Of a DNA stretch of 57,282 nt, positions 35,159 through 44,832 are shown in pieces. This stretch comes from JAEHDI01 sp035455185 (GTDB lineage: Bacteria > Acidobacteriota > Terriglobia > Bryobacterales > Bryobacteraceae): contig DATIFQ010000504.1 in NCBI GenBank assembly GCA_035455185.1, positions 1-57,282 on the forward strand, given 5' to 3'. A model generated the notes under the pieces. The model did not search any database, was not told the origin of the DNA, and worked only from the letters and a program-made list of their open reading frames with translations. The stretch's first letter is position 1, and each line of letters opens with the position of its first letter. The translations under genes and the position numbers were made by a program.

Positions 35159-36034
35159 ATGCTGAACAGGCGAACTTTCCTCGGCGGCCTGCCCTTGCTG
35201 GCGGCAAGGCCGGAGCCGAAGGCCACGGACGTATGGTCTCCCCCGCGTTGCGAGGTCTGGGACGTACACTGCCACATTTTCGAGGTGGCCGGAGAGACGC
35301 CCGAAGCGCGGGTGACCGAGTTGGTGAAGTTCGGGGACCGGATGGGCATTGAGCGATTTGTGCTCTTCATGGGCTTCCCCTTCTACACCGATCCCACGCC
35401 GGAGCAACTGCGGCAGCAGAACGACCAGGTGCTACGCGCCATGCGGGCGTTTCCTCAGCGTGTCTCGAGTTTTGTGTACCTGAACCCCAACTACCTTTCT
35501 TTCAGCCTCCAGGAGTTCGATCGTTGCGTGCGGGACGGCCCGATGGTCGGCGTCAAGCTGTGGGTGGCGAAACACTGTAATGCTCCGGAACTCGATCCGA
35601 TCGTCGAACGCGCGGCCTCTCTTAAAGCGGCGATCTTACAGCATACGTGGCTCAAGAGCACCGGTAATCTGCCGGGGGAATCTACGCCGTTCGACGTGGC
35701 CGAACTCGCGCTGCGCCACCCGAACGTTCCGCTGATCTGCAGCCACGTGGGAGGAGACTGGGAAAGGGGAATCCGCTCTATTCGCGGGACCAAGAACGTG
35801 TACATCGATGTCGCCGGATTCGATCCGACCGCTGGGGCCGTCGAAATGGCAGTACGGGAACTGGGCCCGGAGCGAATTCTGTTCGGCAGCGACGTTGGCA
35901 TACGGACGTTTGCGTCGCAACTGGGCAAGGTGATGGGGGCGGAGGTTTCCGACAGCGCTAGAAAACTGATCCTCTGCGGCAACCTGAAGCGCATGCTTAC
36001 TCCGATTCTTAAAGCGAAAGGGCGCCGGCTGTGA
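35159..36034 (+). CDS. Tat-exported amidohydrolase (TIM barrel)
   Basis: A 291-aa metal-dependent hydrolase of the amidohydrolase-2 type (6-methylsalicylate decarboxylase/ACMSD-like superfamily). The N-terminus NRRTFLGGLPLLAA is a Tat signal. Metal ligands are intact: DVHCH for the first strand, CSHVGG for a later His, and the final Asp in RILFGSDVG. It probably cleaves or decarboxylates a small ring or sugar-derived acid after export. The ATG is preceded by AGGACG. The stop overlaps the next gene by 4 bases, and the following protein is a paralogue without the metal motif. Confidence 0.83.
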   Translation: MLNRRTFLGGLPLLAARPEPKATDVWSPPRCEVWDVHCHIFEVAGETPEARVTELVKFGDRMGIERFVLFMGFPFYTDPTPEQLRQQNDQVLRAMRAFPQRVSSFVYLNPNYLSFSLQEFDRCVRDGPMVGVKLWVAKHCNAPELDPIVERAASLKAAILQHTWLKSTGNLPGESTPFDVAELALRHPNVPLICSHVGGDWERGIRSIRGTKNVYIDVAGFDPTAGAVEMAVRELGPERILFGSDVGIRTFASQLGKVMGAEVSDSARKLILCGNLKRMLTPILKAKGRRL

Positions 36035-36804
36035 TCATCGATACAAACGTGAGCCTTTCGCGATGGCCTTTCCGGAGAGTGCCGGGTGATGAGCCTGCCG
36101 ACCTGGTGATGCGCCTGCGCGGGCGCGGTGTCGGGCTGGCCTGCGCCGGCAGCTTCGACGGGATTCTACACAAGGACCTTGCCGGGGTGAACACCAGGCT
36201 CGCCCGCGAATGCCGGACGTACGGGAAGGAGCTGCTGCTCCCCTTCGGTTCCGTGAATCCGAAGTTGCCGGACTGGCGGGAGGACTTGCGGCGTTGCCGC
36301 GAAGAACACCGGATGCCCGGAATCCGGCTGTATCCGAACTATCATGGGTACGACCTCAAGGATCCGGCTTTCGGCGAGTTACTTACTCTGGCGAGTGCGG
36401 GCGGGCTGATCGTACAGCTTGCAATGCGCATGGAAGACGAGCGCACACAACATCCGCTACTGCGAGTGCCGCCCGTCGATGCCGGCCCACTGCCCGACCT
36501 GATTCGAGGTCAGCCTGGAGTGCGAATCGTGCTCCTTCATTGGAAGGGACTGGTAGGCCCAGCGCTGCTCGAGCGGCTGGCAACCGCCGGCGAGGTCTAC
36601 TTCGAGATCTCAATGCTCGAAGGACTCGGGGCCCTGGCGCGGCTCATACAGCAAGTATCCGCCGAACGGGTCCTGTTCGGATCGAACTTTCCTCTGTTTT
36701 ACTTCGAATCCGCACTCTTCAAAGTTCGCGAGGCCGGCCTCACGCAACTGCAACAGAACGCGATCTTCGAGGGGAACGCCCAGCGCTTGTTGCATCTGCG
36801 GTGA
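36031..36804 (+). CDS. amidohydrolase-fold protein lacking metal ligands
   Basis: A 257-aa amidohydrolase-fold protein starting at GTG 36031 in a 4-base overlap. It has no signal peptide. The fold is visible (IDTNVSLSRWPF, GIRLYPNYHGYDL, RIVLLHWKGLVG, RVLFGSNFPLF, NAQRLLHL), but the first-strand HxH reads NxS (residues 6 and 8) and the C-terminal Asp of GSDFP is Asn. Two of the hallmark metal-binding elements are therefore gone. It may use a different chemistry, or act as partner or regulator of its neighbour. Tight coupling to an intact paralogue argues against simple decay. Confidence 0.8.
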   Translation: MIIDTNVSLSRWPFRRVPGDEPADLVMRLRGRGVGLACAGSFDGILHKDLAGVNTRLARECRTYGKELLLPFGSVNPKLPDWREDLRRCREEHRMPGIRLYPNYHGYDLKDPAFGELLTLASAGGLIVQLAMRMEDERTQHPLLRVPPVDAGPLPDLIRGQPGVRIVLLHWKGLVGPALLERLATAGEVYFEISMLEGLGALARLIQQVSAERVLFGSNFPLFYFESALFKVREAGLTQLQQNAIFEGNAQRLLHLR

Positions 36805-36868
36805 CCTCTGGGCACACACCCGAGGCGGCACGGGTACGCCAGTGCCGGAGCCAGGCGAAAGAACTGGG

Positions 36869-38823
36869 CTACCGCATTGAGTGCGGCGTTTCCAGTTTCA
36901 ACGCGTGGTTGGTGGGAGCCTCCGGGCAATCGACGGTGTAACTGCCTCCTCCGGCGGGCACTTCCACGCTTTTCAAAATGCGCTCGTCGCCAATGGAGTA
37001 GTCGTGCGTTACCCGCACCACGCCCGCATTCACCGGGCGCGGATCTCGACAGTGCGCGTAAATACGGATAGCGTTCAACGAAGGGTCGCCGGTGTAACGG
37101 ACCCAGACTTTGCGCACGGGCTCGGGCAGGATCACATCGGTGTCCATGCTGTAATGCCAGTGCTGGTTCCAGTCCGGTACCGTACCGGTCCCGCCGTAAA
37201 TGGTGCGGAAAGGTCCCTCCAGCGCGGTGGCGATCTCGATCTTATTGGCGGTGAGTGGCGCCCGCTTCAGGTGATGCGCGCGGAACATGCCGCCCACGCT
37301 CAGCCATTCGATCACCTGCCCGGGGCCCGCTTCCACTGGCGCCACGGCCTGACCGCGCAGGCGTTGGCTGGGCTGCCTCGGCTGGTAATCGCCCACGATC
37401 CAGATGCCGTGCCTCCGAATGTCTTCCGGATCGCCCAGGTGAGGCAGCATGGGCAGCAGGCGCGTGGGCCGGCCACGCGGGTCGTTGACACCCAGGCGCA
37501 GGACGTTGCGGCCCTTGGCCAGGCGCGGAAGCGAGATCGGCGCCACCTGCCCCCAGGTTCGCAACTCGAGCGAGCGCAGGACTGCTGCGCCGGGCTCTCC
37601 TTGCATCCCCAGCCTGACGAAGTAGTGGTACCGGCCGCACACAAACCGCGTCAGGTCGTAGCGCAATTTGTTGGGAAGCGCGCCGAGAGATACCCAAGTG
37701 TGGCCACCGTCGGTACTGATATCGCCTTCCACGGCGGTCGTGGCGTCGATCATTATAGTGGCCGCATCACGATTCAGGGCGCCCGCCGGATCGTCAAGGT
37801 CGTCCATCACAGGCACGATCACGTAAGGGCTGAGTACTTCAAAGACGGCGAAACCACTGCCTCGTTCCGCGGGCGTGAGACCAGCCGCGGATGTCCTCAG
37901 GTTACGCACTTCATACGCACCCAGTTCCACGTCGCGCGTCTTTTCGGTGAGGTCCGGTCGGTACAGCAGCAGCGACGAGCCCACGCCCCAGATGCTGAAA
38001 TTGGCGTTATTCGGCTTGATGCCGCAGGGTGGTTTTTCAAGCAGCTGGCGCATCCAGCCGGTATAGGTGGGGGAATGGTGCCATCGGCCGTCCCGGTTTT
38101 GCCACCAGCGCGTGAGGGATTCGCCGGGCCGAAGCACGTAGTCCATGATCCAGCCACCCACGCTCCAGTGATATTGCAGGTCAATCGGTTTGGCTGAAAA
38201 CATCCGGAAACCCACACCTTTGTCTTTGACGTTGGGGAAGAACGGCTCTACCGTGTGCCGAGGGTCACTCCACAGGCTCGGGTCGGCGCGGGCCTCGGCG
38301 GCGGAGGCTACCACGCCGCCGGGCCGCAGCAGCGTGCCGCGCAGATCCACGTCGAAGTAGTGCCAGCCTCCTCCATAAAAGATTTCGGTAGCCACGTGGT
38401 TCCACGCCGGCACGCTGAAGCTGCGGGCGTCAAACCCGGCCGCACGGAACACGCCTTCCAGCACCGGCCCGTGAATCCCGCAGAAGCCGTGATTGTGGAC
38501 GTTCATATTCCTGAGTGCGTCACGGCTGTTGCCGAGGGCGTAATCTGTATCCGCACCGTCGAAGATCTCATTGAAGTGATAGAGACCGGTGCTGAGGCCG
38601 CTGAGGCGCTGCCACAGCGCGATGGCAAGATCCTGTCCGGACAGCCCCGGTCTTTATAGAACGCCACGAAGTGGCCGAGGTTGGTGTAATCGGGTTCGCC
38701 GTCCACGTTGATGCGTGGTGAAACCACCACGCCCTGTGGCGCCGGGGCGCACACGGCGACCATCGCAGCGATGACCAGTCCGGATAGAACACGCGTCAGG
38801 AAGATCGAGACTCGTCCCGACAT
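36869..38823 (-). pseudogene. exported transglutaminase-like protein, frameshifted
   Basis: Two frames form one gene of about 650 codons. The 5' part (from 38823) has a signal peptide (LTRVLSGLVIAAMVAVCAPA) and VDGEPDYTNLGHFVAFYKDRG. At a GGGG run near 38646-38655 the frame changes. The continuation reads LSGQDLAIALWQRLSGLSTG and LYHFNEIFDGADTDYALGNS, and joins the long frame at NMNVHNHGFCGIHG. Inserting one G restores the whole. Cys in HGFCGIHG, His in WNHVATEIFYGGGWHYFDVD and the following Asp form the order of a transglutaminase-like Cys-His-Asp triad. The rest is beta-rich and may bind carbohydrate. The lesion may be real, phase-variable or a sequencing error in the G run. Confidence 0.75.
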
Positions 38824-38835
38824 CCGCCCCCAATC

Positions 38836-40848
38836 TCAATTGACCGGATCGAACCGTACCCTCAGCATGCCGTAGAATGCCGCAAGACCCGCCAGCTCCG
38901 CCTTCGCCCTCTCGCTCGGCTCCATTACCTTCACCGGCCTCGGCGCTACCAGCGCCACCATCTGCCGAATGTCGAACTCCTCCAGCAGGCCTAAGCAGAA
39001 CAACTCCGGAGCGTCCCTGACTGTCATGTTCTTCTCGATAATCTCCTTCAGGCTGCCGAACGATTCGTGCAATTGCAGGCTCGCGATCGCCTTTGGCTCG
39101 ATTCCCGCCGCCACCAGCGCAAACAGGCTTGACCGCGGGCCGATGGCCACTACGGTAACCGGTCCGGCGTTGCGGCTCTGTAGCCACCGCGCCGCCGCCA
39201 CCACCTGGCTCGCCTGTAGACCCAGTGGCCGGTCGCCTAAAGCCGCCAACAGGATCGCGAACAGCCAGTCCCTTTTGTCGATCCGCGATTCGCCGAAATA
39301 GAACGGGTCCATCGCCACCACCCGCTGGCCTCCGGCCAATAGCCGCTCGATCTCTGCCGCCGATCCCGCCCGACCGCCATCGGCTACGACCAACGCCGTG
39401 GACTCGTGTGTACCCGAGGCCAGTTCCACCGCCGGCACCGTCCAAGCCTCTCCCATCTGAAGCTTCCAATAGGTGGCCTTGAGTCCGTCGGCACCCTGCG
39501 GCGTGTCGCTTCCCGCTTCAATCGCCTCCACCGGGAAGTCATACGCCCGCACGATCCCGCGCAGCTTCGACCGCCCTGTTTCCTTCCACGCTGCCGCTGC
39601 TCGCTGATCCTCCGGCAATTCCGGCCGCCGAGGCAACTGCCGACTCAGGTTCATCGCAATTTGGTGGAAGCTCAGATTGTCCGCCGGCAGCGGGCTGTTC
39701 AGTTGCTGTCGTGTCCGGATCTCCTTTTCGACCGGGATGTCCTGGATCGAAAAGCTCGGGTCTTCCGCGAAGAAGTAGTCCCGCAGCGCCCGGTAGAATG
39801 CTTCGCGGTTATCCTGGCCGTAATTGTGCCCGTCGTCGTAGTTGATATGGTAGCGAAGGTTGCCCGGCTTCCCGAACAGCTCGTAGATCGGCCGCGCCGC
39901 CATCAGCAGGGGAGACACCGCATAGTCAGCGCGGAAGCAGCAATTGTCACGGGAATTGTGCGTCAGCAGCGCCGGCCGGGGCGCCAGCATTCCCGTCAGA
40001 TGTGTGTAATCCGCCACTGAGCCCAGATCCGTCGGTGTCTGCTCGGAATCCCCAAGGTCTGGCTCGGGCCACTGCGATCGCGTCAGGTAGCTCGAGTAGC
40101 CCGCCACCGGGTTCGCCAGTTTCACTCGCGTGTCCAGCGAACTGATGATAATCGTCTGCCATGAGCCCCCCGAGAGGCCCGTCACCGCCACCCGGTTCGC
40201 ATCCGTATTCTTGTGCGCCAGCAAAAGATCGAGGGCGCGCTTCTGCGCCAGAAAGTGGATTCCCACTCCGCTTGTACCCGTGAGGTCCACCTGGTTCATG
40301 CGGGCGTGGTCGAAATCAGGAATGTCGAGCTGTCCCTTCCCCACCCATTCCGGGTTGAGCGCCAGTATCCCGCGTTTCGCCAGGTTGATGCACCGCGCCT
40401 GTATGTACGGAGTCGCCTTCCCGATTTCCTCATGCCCGTTCACGTTCAGCACCGCCGGGACCTTTCCGCTCAGCATTGCTGGCTCATAGAGAAGTGCGGG
40501 AATCCACAGCCCCGGAAGCGCTTCATAGCGAAGCTTCTTGACCCGGTACCCTTCGGCATCGATGGCGTCAAGCCACTCCACATTCGTTTTCGCCTCGTTC
40601 CACCGCGCCGCCTCGCCGCGCAGGATCGCCTTCGCCAGCACCTCCTCGCGAAGTTTCGCCGCGTAACTCTCCCATTCGGCGGCGGTGCGGAAGTGTGGTA
40701 CCGGGAGGACCTTAGCCCCGGTGTAAACCTGGACCTCCAGCGTGCCCTGCCGGAGCCCGAGAATCGGCTTCTTGAGAGCCTCCACCACCGCGGACTGCTG
40801 GGCGTACAAAGAGCAAAGCATGAATGGAATGACGAGGACGGATCGCAT
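38836..40848 (-). CDS. exported esterase-like alpha/beta hydrolase
   Basis: A 670-aa protein with a Sec signal (MRSVLVIPFMLCSLYAQQ). The nucleophile elbow GLSGGS (GxSxG) lies in RVAVTGLSGGSWQTIIISSL, about residue 230, in a domain resembling acetyl-xylan esterases and dienelactone-type hydrolases (VPAVLNVNGHE; YDDGHNYGQDNREAFYRAL supplying the His). The second half (from about residue 430) looks like another, less conserved alpha/beta fold without a clear GxSxG. The likely role is removal of ester groups from plant or microbial polysaccharide. ATG 40848 is chosen over upstream starts because of a strong GAGGAGA site and the signal peptide. It runs opposite to the sulfatase gene. Confidence 0.82.
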   Translation of the reverse strand: MRSVLVIPFMLCSLYAQQSAVVEALKKPILGLRQGTLEVQVYTGAKVLPVPHFRTAAEWESYAAKLREEVLAKAILRGEAARWNEAKTNVEWLDAIDAEGYRVKKLRYEALPGLWIPALLYEPAMLSGKVPAVLNVNGHEEIGKATPYIQARCINLAKRGILALNPEWVGKGQLDIPDFDHARMNQVDLTGTSGVGIHFLAQKRALDLLLAHKNTDANRVAVTGLSGGSWQTIIISSLDTRVKLANPVAGYSSYLTRSQWPEPDLGDSEQTPTDLGSVADYTHLTGMLAPRPALLTHNSRDNCCFRADYAVSPLLMAARPIYELFGKPGNLRYHINYDDGHNYGQDNREAFYRALRDYFFAEDPSFSIQDIPVEKEIRTRQQLNSPLPADNLSFHQIAMNLSRQLPRRPELPEDQRAAAAWKETGRSKLRGIVRAYDFPVEAIEAGSDTPQGADGLKATYWKLQMGEAWTVPAVELASGTHESTALVVADGGRAGSAAEIERLLAGGQRVVAMDPFYFGESRIDKRDWLFAILLAALGDRPLGLQASQVVAAARWLQSRNAGPVTVVAIGPRSSLFALVAAGIEPKAIASLQLHESFGSLKEIIEKNMTVRDAPELFCLGLLEEFDIRQMVALVAPRPVKVMEPSERAKAELAGLAAFYGMLRVRFDPVN

Positions 40849-40854
40849 CTTCAG

Positions 40855-40861
40855 TCTCCTC
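40855..40861 (-). promoter_or_regulatory. ribosome-binding site fixing the esterase start
   Basis: GAGGAGA on the minus strand lies 6 bases before ATG 40848. It decides against upstream in-frame starts up to 40968. Confidence 0.75.
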
Positions 40862-41100
40862 ACTACCTGCAAAAGCGTTTCGAACGGGACTTCCATTCTG
40901 GACTTCGTGTCCTGTTCAGTATAACGGTGCCGCCCCAACGTTACAGTGATTGCGTCTTGTGTGTGCATCCGACTAGATCCGAGGTCGCTGAGGGCGAATG
41001 ACGCTGACGATATCGGGATCTGCGGCTTCTGACTCTTTCGCCTATCAGGCGCGCTTGCGTACTATCATTTAGCAGAGCTTGCTCGAACGAGTGGTCTTGG

Positions 41101-41107
41101 AAGGAGG
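41101..41107 (+). promoter_or_regulatory. ribosome-binding site for a TTG start (sulfatase)
   Basis: AAGGAGG lies 8 bases before TTG 41116, supporting this rare start codon, which also yields an intact Tat signal. Confidence 0.75.
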
Positions 41108-41115
41108 CTGGTAGC

Positions 41116-42486
41116 TTGAAGCGACGCGAATTTCTCGGGCTCACGACGATGTCGTTGTCTTCGCGCGCACGAGGTCAACGGCAGGAGCGGCCTCCTCAGC
41201 CAAATTTCGTTTTCATTATGGCCGACGATCTCGGCGTTTATGATCTCGGCTGCTACGGCCAGAAGTTGATCCGCACCCCGAACATAGACCGGCTTGCCGC
41301 CGAAGGCACGCGATTCACGGATTGTTATGCCGGCGCCACCGTCTGTGCGCCGTCCCGGAGCGTGCTTTTGACCGGGCAGCACACAGGCCACACAACCGTT
41401 CGGTCAAATGCATCTCTTCGTACTGGACGTCGCGTTTCGCTCACGACAGACGATGTCACCGTTGCTGAAATCCTGAAAGGTCCCGAATGGCGAGACGCCT
41501 TCGATGACGCGCGCGGCTATGCAACGGCCATCTTCGGCAAATGGGGCCTTGGCGAGCCGGGTACGCCCGGTCTGCCGAACGATCACGGCTTTGACGAATG
41601 GTTCGGCTTCCTAAATCAACAACATGCGCACGGTCACTTTCCGGACTACCTTTGGCGCAATAAAACCAAGGAGACACTGAAGGGAAATCTCGGAGGTGGC
41701 CGTCGCGAGTACGCATCGGACCTGTTCGCCAGGGAGGCGCTGTACTTTATCGAGCGGCACATGTACGAGCCGTTCTTTCTGTACTTCACCCCGACCGTGC
41801 CGCACGCCAGGTTCGAAGTGCCGACTTTGGGTCCGTATGCCAACGAATCGTGGCCCGAAGAGGCCCAGAATTATGCGGCCATGGTCACGCGGATGGATAC
41901 TTACGTTGGCCGAATCATGGCCAAGCTGAGGGAAACCGGATTGGACGAGAACACGATCGTCTTCTTCACCAGTGACAACGGCGGCATTTTTGAGTTCAAG
42001 CCCTTTGGAACAAATGGACCACTGCGCGAAAGAAAGGGTTCCATCTATGAAGGTGGAATTCGCGTGCCGATGATCGTCCGCTGGCCTGGGAGAATCAAGG
42101 TGGGAGCAGTGAGCAGCTTTCCTTGGGGATTCTGTGACGTTTTGCCAACCCTGGCCGACCTCGCCGGCGCCCGGGGCCTGCCTAAGAACATTGACGGCAT
42201 TTCGGTCGCGCCTGCTTTGATGGGTAAGGCGCAGAGCGCAGAGCGGCCGCTGTACTGGGAGTCGTACGAGGACGGTGGATTTCACCAGGCCGTTCGGATG
42301 GGTCGATGGAAGGGCGTTCGCCATGGGCTCACACGTCCACTTGAAGTGTACGATCTACAGACCGACATCTCGGAGACGAAAGACGTAGCGATCGCCCACA
42401 AGAACATCGTCACGAGGATGGAGGAGTACTTACGCAATTGCCGGACCGACTCGACTGAGTATCCGATCGACCGGAAAGCGAATTAG
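41116..42486 (+). CDS. Tat-exported sulfatase (formylglycine type)
   Basis: A 456-aa type I sulfatase. The N-terminus KRREFLGLTTMSLSS is a Tat signal. MADDLGVYDLGCYG supplies the Asp pair for calcium. C77 in CAPSRSVLLTGQHTGH is the CxPSR site converted to formylglycine. Later motifs (GKWGLGEPG, FFTSDNGG, GSIYEGGIRVPMIVRWPG) match the arylsulfatase A family. It removes sulfate esters from extracellular carbohydrate or phenolic substrates. The start is TTG 41116. It leads a five-gene + run (sulfatase, PmoA-like, amidohydrolase, Gfo/Idh/MocA, glycosidase). Confidence 0.92.
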   Translation: MKRREFLGLTTMSLSSRARGQRQERPPQPNFVFIMADDLGVYDLGCYGQKLIRTPNIDRLAAEGTRFTDCYAGATVCAPSRSVLLTGQHTGHTTVRSNASLRTGRRVSLTTDDVTVAEILKGPEWRDAFDDARGYATAIFGKWGLGEPGTPGLPNDHGFDEWFGFLNQQHAHGHFPDYLWRNKTKETLKGNLGGGRREYASDLFAREALYFIERHMYEPFFLYFTPTVPHARFEVPTLGPYANESWPEEAQNYAAMVTRMDTYVGRIMAKLRETGLDENTIVFFTSDNGGIFEFKPFGTNGPLRERKGSIYEGGIRVPMIVRWPGRIKVGAVSSFPWGFCDVLPTLADLAGARGLPKNIDGISVAPALMGKAQSAERPLYWESYEDGGFHQAVRMGRWKGVRHGLTRPLEVYDLQTDISETKDVAIAHKNIVTRMEEYLRNCRTDSTEYPIDRKAN

Positions 42487-42649
42487 TATAGGTATCCGTC
42501 GCCAGGTGCGACCCATCCATGAAGCGCTGGCCTGTCGGTTGCCTGCGCGAAGCTGGCTGGTACCCTGTGACGACCGTTGGCTTCGTTTCGTTCTTCGCCT
42601 CGCGTCATCCTGCTTGAGTTTCAGGGATTTCCATGATGTACTCGTCGCT

Positions 42650-43585
42650 ATGAAATTCCGCTTTTGGCACGTCATGCCGCTGGCTGTATCGCTGAGCGCA
42701 CAGGTGAACATCACTCGACAAGCCGGCGAGATTGCGGTAGAGATCGACGGTAAACCCTACACCGTTTTTTATCTCGCCCCTGGGGGCAACAAGCCGTACG
42801 TGTACCCCTTGCGGACAGCGGACGGCCTTGTCGTCACAAGGCACTTTCCGATGGAGGAGTTTCCCGGGGAGGTCAAGGACCATCCACATCATCGGGGGAT
42901 GTTCTTCTCGCACGGGGATATCAATGGCTTCAACTTCTGGGCAACCGAGCCCAACTCGAAGAGCCCAAAGAAGGCCAGCATGGCCCTGAAGAAAGTACTC
43001 GAGGCCAAGGGGGGTAAGAAATCCGGCACGATTAGGGCAATGTTCGACGGACTCGATCCGATGGGCAAGCCGATCATGACGGAGACGCGGACACTCGTGT
43101 TTCACTCCGGGCCGAAGCTGCGGATCATCGATTACGAGATCCAGATCGATCCGCTTGAAACGTTGAAATTCGGAGACACAAAGGAAGGGACCTTTGGCAT
43201 CCGTTTGGCGACTTCCCTGCAGGAGGACAAAGGCGGCAGAATGGTCAACGCCGAGGGACGGGAGACCGAGAAGAACGTTTGGGGCAAGCGATCGGCATGG
43301 GTGGATTATTGTGGGCCGGTTGACGGTCAAACTGTAGGCGTAGCGATCTTTGATCACCCCTCCAATCCGCGACATCCGACGTACTGGCATTCGCGAGCCT
43401 ATGGGCTCCACGCTGCCAACATCTTCGGCGTGCATGATTTCGAGAACGACAAGACCAAAGACGGAAGCATGACGCTGAACAAGGGTCAGACTCTGCGCTT
43501 CCGTTACCGCATTGTGATTCACCCAGGCGACACTAAATCCGCTGACATCGCCGGCCTGTACCGGGAGTATTCAACAGGGAAGTAG
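42650..43585 (+). CDS. exported PmoA-like (DUF6807) protein
   Basis: A 311-aa protein with a short signal peptide (FWHVMPLAVSLSAQ). The pattern ADGLVVTRHFPMEE, DHPHHRGMFFSHGDINGFNFW and RHPTYWHSRAYGLHAANIFG is that of the so-called methane-oxygenase PmoA-like family (DUF6807), common in Planctomycetes, Verrucomicrobia and Acidobacteria. It is not the membrane PmoA of methanotrophs; the biochemical role is unknown, but the conserved His cluster suggests metal or substrate binding, and such genes often accompany Gfo/Idh/MocA dehydrogenases, as here. ATG 42650 is chosen for the signal peptide; GTG 42506 would add 48 unlikely residues. Confidence 0.82.
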   Translation: MKFRFWHVMPLAVSLSAQVNITRQAGEIAVEIDGKPYTVFYLAPGGNKPYVYPLRTADGLVVTRHFPMEEFPGEVKDHPHHRGMFFSHGDINGFNFWATEPNSKSPKKASMALKKVLEAKGGKKSGTIRAMFDGLDPMGKPIMTETRTLVFHSGPKLRIIDYEIQIDPLETLKFGDTKEGTFGIRLATSLQEDKGGRMVNAEGRETEKNVWGKRSAWVDYCGPVDGQTVGVAIFDHPSNPRHPTYWHSRAYGLHAANIFGVHDFENDKTKDGSMTLNKGQTLRFRYRIVIHPGDTKSADIAGLYREYSTGK

Positions 43586-43613
43586 CCTGCGTGACAAGGG
43601 GAAGGAGATTCTC

Positions 43614-44798
43614 ATGCGAAGACATCCTTTCGGGCTTGGAGCGATCGGTGTTTTACTTCTTGCAGGCGTCGCGTCGACGTTGGGCCAGTACCAGCAGAAG
43701 AACGCGAAAGAATGGAACAAGGATCCGGAGTGGCAGGAGGTACGATACGGAGCCTGGGGCGGCCCTGGCGTGAATCCAGCGCCTGGCGCGATGGATTCGA
43801 TGCTGCTGAAGGACTACGCGCCGAAATCTTCAGTTGTGGCCCAGCGGACGTCCGTTCCCAAGGCCAAGTACCCCGCGATCGACGTCCACACGCATGTGCT
43901 GGCACGCACACCGGAAGAGGTAGCGGATTGGGTTAAAACCATGGACGAGGTACGCATTGAGACATCGGTGGTGCTCACCAGCGCCACTGGCGAGAATTTC
44001 GATAAGCTGGTCGACCTGTACCTCAAGAAGTATCCGACCCGGTTCCAGCTTTACTGTGGCCTCCTGACCACCGACATGGACAACCCGGACTATCCAGCAC
44101 GCGCTGCTGCGGAACTGGAACGGTGTTACCGGAAGGGCGCGCGCGGAGTCGGTGAATTGTCCGATAAGGGCTGGGGCTTCAGCCGAAACACGAATTTGCC
44201 CCGTGACAAACGCCTCCACCCCGATGACCCGCGCCTGGAAGCTTTTTGGAATAAGTGCGCCGAGCTGAAGCTTCCGATCAATATCCACGTGAGCGATCAC
44301 CCGTCGTGCTGGCAGCCGCTCGACGTCTACCAGGAGCGCACGCCGGATTACCAGCACTTCAACCAGTACGGTAAGGACGTACCGTCGTACGAAGAACTGC
44401 TTGCGATCCGGAACCGGACTCTGGCGAGGCACCCGAAGACGATCTTCATCGCCTGTCATCTCGGCAATCAGGGTAACGATCTGGCAGCGCTTGGCAAGGT
44501 TCTCGACTCCTATCCGAATCTCTACCTGGACATCTCGGCTCGTGATTACGAAGTCGGCCGGACTCCACGTGCGGCGGCAAGGTTCTTGGGGAAGTACCGG
44601 AATCGGATCCTGTTCGGCACTGATATGGGACGCGAGAAGAGGATGTTCCGGGCATGGTGGCAGTTGTTCGAAACGGCCGATGAGTACATTCCTGGCCGTG
44701 TCTCGTGGAGGTATTACGGTCTCGAGCTTCCCGCGCCCGTGCTCGAAAGCCTATACCGGGGCACGGCGAGGAAGGTTATGAACTGGGAGAAACTCTGA
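43614..44798 (+). CDS. exported amidohydrolase
   Basis: A 394-aa protein with a Sec-type signal (FGLGAIGVLLLAGVASTLG). After a linker of about 60 residues comes an amidohydrolase-2 domain: IDVHTHVL (HxH), INIHVSDHPSCW and IACHLGNQGND (His ligands), and RILFGTDMG (final Asp). Metal ligands are complete. It should hydrolyse or decarboxylate a small carbohydrate-derived acid or lactone in the periplasm. An AAGGAG site precedes ATG 43614, and the gene follows the PmoA-like gene by 28 bases. Confidence 0.85.
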   Translation: MRRHPFGLGAIGVLLLAGVASTLGQYQQKNAKEWNKDPEWQEVRYGAWGGPGVNPAPGAMDSMLLKDYAPKSSVVAQRTSVPKAKYPAIDVHTHVLARTPEEVADWVKTMDEVRIETSVVLTSATGENFDKLVDLYLKKYPTRFQLYCGLLTTDMDNPDYPARAAAELERCYRKGARGVGELSDKGWGFSRNTNLPRDKRLHPDDPRLEAFWNKCAELKLPINIHVSDHPSCWQPLDVYQERTPDYQHFNQYGKDVPSYEELLAIRNRTLARHPKTIFIACHLGNQGNDLAALGKVLDSYPNLYLDISARDYEVGRTPRAAARFLGKYRNRILFGTDMGREKRMFRAWWQLFETADEYIPGRVSWRYYGLELPAPVLESLYRGTARKVMNWEKL

Positions 44799-44832
44799 GG
44801 AGATTCTTCTCAGAAGGTAAGGAGCATATTCC

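Noticed and set aside
36881..38197. Long open frame of 438 codons on the plus strand opposite the transglutaminase-like gene
   Set aside because: It is an antisense shadow of high-GC coding DNA. Its translation is Arg/His-rich with no domain, while the minus frame has a clear signal peptide and catalytic triad.
42650..43585. Particulate methane monooxygenase subunit A
   Set aside because: The family name PmoA-like is misleading. The protein is soluble, with a signal peptide and His-rich motifs, and has none of the membrane helices of methanotroph PmoA.
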